Made by a program: the position numbers and the translations under genes
Notes under the pieces: model-generated
Told to the model about the DNA's origin: nothing
What the model saw: the letters and a program-made list of their open reading frames with translations, nothing else
Databases searched by the model: none
In this document: piece after piece, positions 1 through 5,790 of the stretch
How positions within the stretch are numbered: position 1 is the stretch's first letter
How the letters are laid out: each line of letters opens with the position of its first letter
From: Pseudomonadota bacterium
GTDB lineage: Bacteria > Pseudomonadota > Alphaproteobacteria > Rhizobiales > Segnochrobactraceae
NCBI GenBank assembly: GCA_023442215.1
Contig: JAEZMP010000347.1
Location: 1 to 8,863, forward strand
DNA: 8,863 bases
Direction of reading: 5' to 3'

Positions 1-585
1 ATCAACCTCCAGACCATCCAGGTCGATCAGGACATGCGCTCCGACGTCGCCAAGGAACTGTCCGACGTGCGCTCCGAAATCAGCAAGCTCGTCGAGCAGC
101 GCATCGCCGCCAAGGACGAGCTGTCGCGCATCGACATCCGCGCCCCGCAGGACGGCATCGTCCACGAGCTCTCCGTCCACACCGTCGGCGGCGTGGTCGG
201 CGCGGGCGAGCAGATGATGCTGATCGTGCCGACCTCCGACGCGCTCAGCGTCGATGCCAAGGTCGCGCCCCAGGACATCGACCAGATTCGCGGCGGCCTG
301 CCGGCGAACCTGCGCTTCACCGCCTTCAACATGCGCACCACGCCGGAAATCGAGGGCCGGGTCGAGCGCGTCTCGCCCGATCTCATCGAGAACCCGAAGA
401 ACGGCAGCGCCTATTTCTCGGTCCGCATCTCCATCCCGCCCGACCAGCTCAAGAAGCTCGGCGACCTCAAGCTCGTCGCCGGCATGCCGGTCGAGGTGTT
501 CATCCGCACCGACGACCGCACCGTGCTGTCCTACCTGATCAAGCCGCTGCACGACCAGATCGAGCGGGCGTTCCGCGAAAGCTGA
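1..585 (+). CDS. HlyD-family type I secretion membrane-fusion protein (3' end, partial)
   Basis: This is the periplasmic adaptor of a type I secretion system, which links an inner-membrane ABC exporter to an outer-membrane TolC-like channel. The frame is open from base 1, so the start lies upstream; 194 residues are visible of a family usually about 430-480 long. In the fragment, residues 1-41 are a charged heptad-like helix, the end of the coiled-coil hairpin. The second lipoyl half-motif follows (SRIDIRAPQDG, about 42-52, then a GIVHELSVHTVGG stretch), then the beta-barrel/membrane-proximal domain. The C-terminus has the family-typical SYLIKPLHDQ segment (about 177-186). It ends in TGA at 583-585. 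The ABC transporter partner is presumably upstream, outside the window. The exported substrate cannot be inferred. The AprE/PrtE-type subfamily is likely from the C-terminal signature. Confidence 0.93.
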   Translation: MNLQTIQVDQDMRSDVAKELSDVRSEISKLVEQRIAAKDELSRIDIRAPQDGIVHELSVHTVGGVVGAGEQMMLIVPTSDALSVDAKVAPQDIDQIRGGLPANLRFTAFNMRTTPEIEGRVERVSPDLIENPKNGSAYFSVRISIPPDQLKKLGDLKLVAGMPVEVFIRTDDRTVLSYLIKPLHDQIERAFRES

Positions 586-637
586 GGCCCGACACTGTCG
601 CTCAGGTCGCTTCGATCCGGGCGGGATATGGTCTAGA

Positions 638-658
638 ACGGCGGAACCCTGCCGCCGT
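638..658 (+). terminator. GC-rich hairpin after the secretion adaptor gene (possible terminator)
   Basis: Perfect 7-bp inverted repeat: acggcgg (638-644), 7-nt loop, ccgccgt (652-658), 53 nt after the adaptor stop codon. No T-run follows, so an intrinsic terminator is only a possibility. A Rho-dependent end or no function is equally open. Confidence 0.3.
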
Positions 659-659
659 C

Positions 660-680
660 CGGCCCCTGCCGAAGGGGCCG
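660..680 (+). promoter_or_regulatory. Hairpin covering the ribosome-binding site of the dehydrogenase gene
   Basis: Perfect 8-bp stem: cggcccct (660-667), loop gccga (668-672), aggggccg (673-680). Its 3' arm contains most of the GAAGGGG Shine-Dalgarno-like sequence (671-677) of the ATG at 683. In the mRNA this would hide the ribosome site of the first start codon. It could limit initiation at 683 and favour the second in-frame ATG at 713. It could also act, with the 638-658 hairpin, as a transcription end for the upstream gene. The structure is seen; the function is inferred. Confidence 0.4.
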
Positions 681-682
681 CC

Positions 683-1690
683 ATGACCAAGACCGCCACG
701 ATCGAGGCCGCTATGACCGAGACCGCCACCCGCCCGCTCCGCATCGTCATGCTCGACCGCGAGACCATCTCGCCGGAAACGGTGCTGCGGCCGCCGGCCT
801 TCCCGCACGAACTCGTCGTGCATCAGCGCACCGCCCGCGACGAGGTGGCGGCGCGCATCGCCGATGCCGACATCGTGGTCACCAACAAGGTGCCGGTGCG
901 CGCCGACGCGCTCGAAGCCGCCGCCCGGCTGAAGCTGATCGCGGTGGCCGCCACCGGCACCGACGTGATCGACCTCGCCGCCTGCACGGCGCGCGGCATC
1001 ACCGTGTCCAACATCCGCGGCTACGCCGTCCACACCGTGCCGGAGCACACCTTCGCGCTGATCTTCGCGCTGCGCCGGTCGATCACCGCCTATCTGGAAG
1101 CGGTGCGGCGCGGCCGCTGGCAGGAGGCCGGCCAGTTCTGCTTCTTCGATTATCCGATCCGCGATCTCGCCGGTTCCACCCTCGGCATCATCGGCGATGG
1201 CTCGCTCGGCCGCTCGGTCGCGCGCGTCGGCGAGGCGCTCGGCATGAAGGTGCTGTTCGCCGCCCACAAGGGGCGCACCGGCATGGGCTCGCTCTATACT
1301 CCGTTCGAGGACCTGCTGCGGACGAGCGACATCATCACCCTGCACGCGCCGCTGCGCCCGGCGACGCGCAACATGATCGGCGCCGCCGAGTTCGCCCTGA
1401 TGGAGCGCCGGCCGCTCCTCATCAACACCGGGCGCGGTGGCCTCGTCGACGAGGTGGCGCTCGGCGAGGCGCTGCGGTCCGGTCAGATCGGCGGCGCGGG
1501 CTTCGACGTCGCGACCGCGGAACCGCCGCCGGCCGACCACCCGCTGATGGGGCTGCTCGACCTGCCGAACTTCATCCTCACCCCGCATGTGGCGTGGGCG
1601 AGCCGCGAGGCGATCCAGAGCCTCGCCGACCAGCTCGTCGACATCATCGATGCCTTCCAGCGCGGCGAGAAGCGCAACGTCGTCAACTGA
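683..1690 (+). CDS. D-2-hydroxyacid dehydrogenase, hydroxypyruvate reductase/glycerate dehydrogenase-like
   Basis: Cytoplasmic NAD(P)-dependent oxidoreductase of the D-isomer 2-hydroxyacid dehydrogenase family, 335 aa, a normal length. The likely reaction is hydroxypyruvate (or glyoxylate) reduction to D-glycerate (or glycolate). Visible marks are the Rossmann motif GDGSLG (171-176), catalytic Arg251 in NTGRGG, Glu280 in ATAEPPP and His302 in TPHVAW. Segments such as KLIAVAATGTDVID, TVPEHTF, QFCFFDYPIRDLAGSTLGIIG and the ending ADQLVDIIDAF resemble glycerate dehydrogenases (HprA type) as recalled. The end of the second Rossmann strand reads FAAHKGR, with no acidic residue, which hints at NADPH rather than NADH. 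The start at 683 follows GAAGGGG at 5-nt spacing, but a second in-frame ATG at 713 with near-identical sequence could be the true start, giving 325 aa. The gene is convergent with the YbaK-type gene. The exact substrate is uncertain. Confidence 0.9.
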   Translation: MTKTATIEAAMTETATRPLRIVMLDRETISPETVLRPPAFPHELVVHQRTARDEVAARIADADIVVTNKVPVRADALEAAARLKLIAVAATGTDVIDLAACTARGITVSNIRGYAVHTVPEHTFALIFALRRSITAYLEAVRRGRWQEAGQFCFFDYPIRDLAGSTLGIIGDGSLGRSVARVGEALGMKVLFAAHKGRTGMGSLYTPFEDLLRTSDIITLHAPLRPATRNMIGAAEFALMERRPLLINTGRGGLVDEVALGEALRSGQIGGAGFDVATAEPPPADHPLMGLLDLPNFILTPHVAWASREAIQSLADQLVDIIDAFQRGEKRNVVN

Positions 1691-1734
1691 GACGGGGCCA
1701 GCCTGAGATGGTGCCAGCCTGAGACGGGGCTGGC
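1688..1734 (+). repeat. 16-nt tandem repeat, about 2.9 copies, beginning at the dehydrogenase stop codon
   Basis: Units are tgagacggggccagcc (1688-1703), tgagatggtgccagcc (1704-1719) and tgagacggggctggc (1720-1734). The first TGA is the dehydrogenase stop. Because 16 is not a multiple of 3, the three TGAs fall in three different frames, so the array stops all plus-strand reading frames. It fills most of the gap between two convergent genes. Confidence 0.85.
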
Positions 1735-1736
1735 GC
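1711..1736. terminator. Hairpin between convergent genes (possible bidirectional terminator)
   Basis: gccagcc (1713-1719) pairs with ggctggc (1728-1734) across an 8-nt loop. The pairing extends by a G-T wobble and one G-C pair to 1711/1736. It lies 21 nt after the plus-strand dehydrogenase stop and 10 nt after the end of the minus-strand deacylase gene, where a shared terminator would be expected. The first repeat unit carries the same gccagcc arm at 1697-1703, so alternative pairings exist. No T-run is seen on either side, so termination is inferred from position and structure only. Confidence 0.35.
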
Positions 1737-1745
1737 TGCCGGTGG

Positions 1746-2222
1746 TCAGGCGGGATCGTCGGCGAGCTTGCAGACGTCGGTCCACGCCGCGCCGGTGATC
1801 TCCGCCATCCGCGCGGGCGCGATCCTCAGCGCGCTGTTGGTGGAGCCCGCGGCGGGCACCACCTCGTCGAACGCCTGAAGCGAGACGTCGCAATAGATGT
1901 CGAGCGGCGTCGCCAGCCCGAACGGGCATACCCCTCCGACCGGATGGCCGGTCAGCGCCGTCACCTCCTCCGTGTCGAGCATTCGGGGCTTGGCGCCGAA
2001 GGCGGCCTTCGCCTTCCTGTTGTCGAGGCGGGCATCGCCGCGCGCGACCACGAGCACCACCCGCTCGCCGACCCGGAGCGACAGCGTCTTGGCGATCTGC
2101 GCCGGGGCGACGCCATGGGCGGCGGCCGCATCGGCGACCGTGGCGCTGGAGGCTTCCGTGACGATCACGGCGATGTCGGGGGCCTTCTCGGCGAGGAAGG
2201 TGCGGACCGATTCGAGGCTCAT
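1746..2222 (-). CDS. YbaK/EbsC-family aminoacyl-tRNA deacylase
   Basis: Free-standing cytoplasmic editing enzyme of the YbaK/EbsC (prolyl-tRNA synthetase editing-domain-like) family, 158 aa, the normal length. The family hydrolyses mischarged tRNAs, for example Cys-tRNA(Pro) or Ala-tRNA(Pro). Visible signatures are Lys45 in IAKTL, matching the essential family lysine, the strand RVVLVVARGDARLDNRK (about 54-70) and the hallmark loop GHPVGGVCPFG (92-102). The C-terminal half has the SLQAFDEV and AGSTNSALRI strands. Which amino acid it removes cannot be decided by eye. The ATG at 2222 is the only reasonable start: the next Met is residue 81. It has no clear Shine-Dalgarno sequence, since the bases just before it are CCCCC in the coding sense, so initiation may be weak. 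It lies 230 nt beyond tctA on the same strand, with a large palindrome in between, so it is probably a separate unit. Confidence 0.9.
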   Translation of the reverse strand: MSLESVRTFLAEKAPDIAVIVTEASSATVADAAAAHGVAPAQIAKTLSLRVGERVVLVVARGDARLDNRKAKAAFGAKPRMLDTEEVTALTGHPVGGVCPFGLATPLDIYCDVSLQAFDEVVPAAGSTNSALRIAPARMAEITGAAWTDVCKLADDPA

Positions 2223-2261
2223 GGGGGCACGACTCGCGGGTTTCTCAAGCGTTTGTATCTG

Positions 2262-2309
2262 GAGCGATTTCGTGTCGATCGGATGATCCCATCCGATCGG
2301 AAAGCGCTC
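2262..2309. repeat. 48-nt long imperfect palindrome containing TCGGAT-N6-ATCCGA
   Basis: The inner arms cgatcggatg (2276-2285) and catccgatcg (2290-2299) are perfectly complementary around the 4-nt loop atcc. Outer arms gagcgatttc (2262-2271) and gaaagcgctc (2300-2309) pair at 9 of 10 positions. The bases gtgt (2272-2275) bulge on one side. It lies 40-87 nt upstream of the YbaK-type start and 144-191 nt beyond the tctA stop. The core TCGGAT (2279-2284)-N6-ATCCGA (2291-2296) recurs at 5631-5648. It may be an operator, an mRNA-end hairpin or a copy of a dispersed intergenic palindromic element (REP-like). Confidence 0.7.
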
Positions 2310-2404
2310 ACAGCCCGCGAAGCTGCCACCGAATGCCGGCGATGCAAACCGCGGAGCGCGTCGCGGCGCACGATTTCATCCGTCCTGGCCCGATTGAATA
2401 TGGC

Positions 2405-2433
2405 CCGCGGCCCGGTGGGGGGGCGGGCCGTGG
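2405..2433 (-). terminator. GC-rich hairpin after tctA (possible terminator)
   Basis: A 7-bp perfect stem, cggcccg (2408-2414) with cgggccg (2424-2430), extends through one G-T wobble and two G-C pairs to 2405/2433. The 9-nt loop contains a run of seven Gs (2417-2423). It lies 20-48 nt past the tctA stop in the direction of transcription, a good place for an operon end. The sequence after it on the minus strand (ccatattcaat) is A/T-rich but has no U-tract, so intrinsic termination is not assured. Confidence 0.4.
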
Positions 2434-2452
2434 CGGCGAAACGGCGGTGAGA

Positions 2453-3970
<1,518 letters not shown>

Positions 3971-3977
3971 GGCGGTG

Positions 3978-3981
3978 CCTC
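3978..3981 (-). promoter_or_regulatory. tctA ribosome-binding site overlapping the tctB stop
   Basis: In the coding sense, TGAGG joins the tctB stop TGA (3982-3980) to a GAGG core, 7 nt before the tctA ATG at 3970. Stopping ribosomes would land on the tctA start, suggesting translational coupling of the two membrane subunits. Confidence 0.6.
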
Positions 3982-4465
3982 AGCCGAAAAGACGTTCGAT
4001 GGGACCGGCCGGCAGCGAAAGCTGCAGACCGCGCGCGAAGATCAGCCACAGCACGAGCGACAGCCCGAACCCGACGGCGGAGGTCAGCCACAGCGGCCCG
4101 CGTCCGAACCCGCGCGTGGTGCCGGCGAACAGCACCGCGGTCGCGATCGAGAAGCCGGCGGTGTTGAGCAGCAGCATCTGCCCGACGAGGCCGCCGACGA
4201 TCCAGGCCATCGGCCCGAACTCGTCGTGTTCCCGTGCCGGGAACGAGCCGCGGATGCCGGCGACCGCTGTCAGGATCGCGAGCACGGCGAGGCCGCCCGC
4301 GACGGCATAGGGGAAGGCGGCGGGGCCGATGCGGGCATAGCTGCCCGCACCGCTCATGTGCGCCGTGTCCCACAGGACGACGGCGGAGATGGCGGCGAGC
4401 GCCGCCGCGATCCCCAGCACCGGCCAGTCGGGCCGGTGCGCCGGTGCGTTGCTGGCGTCGCTCAT
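3980..4465 (-). CDS. tctB: Tripartite tricarboxylate transporter small membrane subunit TctB
   Basis: Small, poorly conserved membrane subunit of the TTT importer, partner of TctA; 161 aa, the expected size. Four hydrophobic segments are visible at about 15-33, 50-70, 87-115 and 125-146. A short IGPAAFPY motif (46-53) before the second matches the family's GP-x-x-FP pattern. A hydrophilic N-terminal tail ([14 protein letters not shown]) precedes the first. Its ATG (4465-4463) overlaps the tctC stop in an ATGA arrangement, so translation is probably coupled to tctC. AAGGAC inside tctC may help as a weak ribosome site. It is followed 9 nt later by tctA. Assignment rests on topology, the small motif and its place between tctC and tctA. 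Confidence 0.93.
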   Translation of the reverse strand: MSDASNAPAHRPDWPVLGIAAALAAISAVVLWDTAHMSGAGSYARIGPAAFPYAVAGGLAVLAILTAVAGIRGSFPAREHDEFGPMAWIVGGLVGQMLLLNTAGFSIATAVLFAGTTRGFGRGPLWLTSAVGFGLSLVLWLIFARGLQLSLPAGPIERLFG

Positions 4466-5427
4466 TGCACCAGCCCGATGTCCTTCAGGATGGTGGCGGT
4501 GGCGGCCTGGTCGTTCGCCAGCTGCTTCTCGAATTCCGGCCCGGCGAGGAAGGTGTCCTGCCAGCCCTTGGTCTTCAGCGTGTCCTGCCAGGTCTTGGAC
4601 TTGGCCATTGCCTCGACGTCGGCCACGATGGCGGCGCGCTGCTCGTCGGTGATGCCGGGGGCGGCGGCGACCATGCGCCAGTTTTCCACCACCACGTCGA
4701 CGCCGGCCTGCTTCAGCGTCGGCGCATCAATGCCCGGCAGCGGCTCGGCGCTGGTCACGCCGATCAGCCGGAGTGCGCCGGCCTTCACCTGGGATTCGAA
4801 CTCGCCGTAGCCGGAGATGCCGACCGTCACCTGCCCGCCGAGGATCGCGGCCAGCGCCTCGCCGCCACCGGAAAACGCGATGTAGTTGACCTTCGTCGGA
4901 TCGACGCCCACGGCCTTGGCGATCAGGCCGGCGGCGATGTGGTCCGTGCCGCCCGCCGAGCCGCCGGCCCAGGAGACGGAGCCCGGATCGGCCTTCAGCT
5001 TGTCCACGAGGTCCTGCATCGTCTTGATCGGCGAGGCCGCCGGCACCACCAGCGCCTCGTATTCGCCGGTCAGGCGGGCGATCGGGGTGATGGCGTCGAG
5101 CGTCACGGCGGACTTGTTGGTGAGGATCGCGCCCACCATCACGTAGCCGGCGACGATCAGCGACGTCGCGTCGCCCTTCGACTGGTTGGCGAACTGGGCG
5201 AGGCCGATGGTGCCGCCGGCGCCGGGCACGTTGATGACCTGCACGCTGCCGGCGATCTTCTCGTCCTGCATCGCGGTCTGCATCGAGCGCGCGGTCTGGT
5301 CCCAGCCGCCGCCGGGCGCCGCCGGGGCCATGATCTTGTAGTCCGCGGCGGCGGCGATGCCGGGCGCGGCGAGCAGCCCGGCGAGGGCCGCCACGATGGT
5401 CAGGCGTTTGGTGATGGCGCGGGTCAT
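4462..5427 (-). CDS. tctC: Tripartite tricarboxylate transporter periplasmic binding protein TctC
   Basis: Periplasmic solute-binding protein of the TctC/Bug family, which captures a carboxylate and hands it to TctA/TctB; 321 aa, typical. The N-terminus is a clear Sec signal peptide: [10 protein letters not shown], then a hydrophobic core, ending PGIAAAA, with likely cleavage before ADYK (about residue 28). Family motifs are [14 protein letters not shown] (34-47), [13 protein letters not shown] (66-78) and [10 protein letters not shown] (155-164), which shape the carboxylate pocket. The frame is open upstream to 5676, but ATG 5427 is chosen because GGAGG lies 7 nt before it and the signal peptide begins there. 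It is the first gene after the 363-nt regulatory gap and is coupled to tctB by ATGA. Bug proteins bind many acids, so the ligand is unknown. Confidence 0.95.
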   Translation of the reverse strand: MTRAITKRLTIVAALAGLLAAPGIAAAADYKIMAPAAPGGGWDQTARSMQTAMQDEKIAGSVQVINVPGAGGTIGLAQFANQSKGDATSLIVAGYVMVGAILTNKSAVTLDAITPIARLTGEYEALVVPAASPIKTMQDLVDKLKADPGSVSWAGGSAGGTDHIAAGLIAKAVGVDPTKVNYIAFSGGGEALAAILGGQVTVGISGYGEFESQVKAGALRLIGVTSAEPLPGIDAPTLKQAGVDVVVENWRMVAAAPGITDEQRAAIVADVEAMAKSKTWQDTLKTKGWQDTFLAGPEFEKQLANDQAATATILKDIGLVQ

Positions 5428-5434
5428 GAAATTT

Positions 5435-5439
5435 CCTCC
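5435..5439 (-). promoter_or_regulatory. Strong tctC ribosome-binding site
   Basis: GGAGG in the coding sense, within aaggacGGAGGaaatttc, 7 nt before the ATG at 5427. It is the best Shine-Dalgarno match of the complete genes here. It fixes the tctC start against the 83-codon open extension upstream and fits a highly produced binding protein. Confidence 0.85.
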
Positions 5440-5481
5440 GTCCTTGTTCTCGTTGTCGGCGGCGAACGCATGCCGAAGGGT

Positions 5482-5501
5482 TGCCGGGCCATGGCCCGGC
5501 A
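5482..5501. promoter_or_regulatory. 20-nt perfect palindrome in the tctC upstream region
   Basis: Every base from t5482 to a5501 pairs with its mirror position: TGCCGGGCCA followed by its exact complement. It lies 55-74 nt before the tctC start. It may be a dimeric-regulator operator or an mRNA leader hairpin; the sequence alone does not decide. Confidence 0.5.
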
Positions 5502-5581
5502 GTCCGGCGGTCTCGTCTTCGGGGGAGGGGTGGCGCAGAACGGGGATGGCCGGGCTCAGCCCGCCCGCATCATCCGTGCGT

Positions 5582-5602
5582 TCGTCGGCGCCTGTCGTCG
5601 GC
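5582..5602. promoter_or_regulatory. 8-nt direct repeat, candidate response-regulator site
   Basis: tcgtcggc occurs at 5582-5589 and again at 5595-5602, 13 nt start to start, about 155-175 nt before tctC. OmpR-family regulators bind tandem direct half-sites, usually 10-11 bp apart, so the spacing is slightly long. This is weak evidence in GC-rich DNA. Confidence 0.2.
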
Positions 5603-5630
5603 CGTGTCCGCCAATCCGGAGCGCGTCCCG

Positions 5631-5648
5631 TCGGATCGCCCGATCCGA
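5631..5648. promoter_or_regulatory. Inverted repeat TCGGAT-N6-ATCCGA upstream of tctC
   Basis: Arms tcggatcg (5631-5638) and cgatccga (5641-5648) are perfect complements separated by cc. It lies 204-221 nt before the tctC start and 143-160 nt after the stop of the kinase gene. The outer six bases of each arm and the spacing match the core of the palindrome at 2279-2296. It may be an operator or a 3'-end hairpin. Confidence 0.45.
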
Positions 5649-5739
5649 GGCTTGCTCCAGGCGGACAGGGCCTCATCCTCCCGGTGTCGTCCGGGCGTGT
5701 TCTCCGCCCGTTACCGAGAAGGATAGCGAGGCTTTCTGT

Positions 5740-5758
5740 CGGCGACCTGTCATCGCCG
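5740..5758 (-). terminator. Weak hairpin after the kinase/binding-protein gene
   Basis: cggcga (5740-5745) and tcgccg (5753-5758) form a 6-bp stem with a 7-nt loop, 33-51 nt beyond the stop at 5791 in the direction of transcription. No U-run follows, so a terminator role is only suggested by position. Confidence 0.22.
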
Positions 5759-5790
5759 GGACGCTTGAGACGGGCGGGGCAGGGTGGCCG

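Larger units (their letters stand above)
5428..5790 (-). promoter_or_regulatory. 363-nt non-coding gap before tctC (probable tctCBA promoter region)
   Basis: Gap between the kinase/binding-domain gene and tctC, the only long gap in the minus-strand series and the natural site for regulator control. It holds, from the kinase side, a 6-bp hairpin (5740-5758), an inverted repeat (5631-5648), an 8-nt direct repeat (5582-5602), a 20-nt perfect palindrome (5482-5501) and the tctC ribosome site. No convincing sigma70 -35/-10 pair or sigma54 -24/-12 element was found by eye, and no protein-like reading frame apart from the upstream run-on of tctC. Confidence 0.55.

Noticed and set aside
602..1588. 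328-codon minus-strand open frame opposite the dehydrogenase
   Set aside because: Antisense of a gene with intact catalytic and cofactor motifs; the translation is R/H/G/D-rich without recognisable features.
2223..2278. Possible -35/-10 pair (TCGACA, 15 nt, TACAAA on the minus strand) for the deacylase gene
   Set aside because: Spacing is too short, both boxes are poor matches and alphaproteobacterial promoters are too degenerate to call by eye.
5551..5563. Short inverted repeat cgggctcagcccg in the tctC upstream gap
   Set aside because: The arms leave a one-base centre, so the usable stem is about 4-5 bp; such GC palindromes are frequent here and no other support was found.
5428..5676. In-frame upstream extension of tctC by 83 codons
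   Set aside because: GGAGG and a textbook signal peptide begin at 5427; the extension is R/P/T-rich, would bury the signal peptide inside the protein and runs through the palindrome at 5482-5501.
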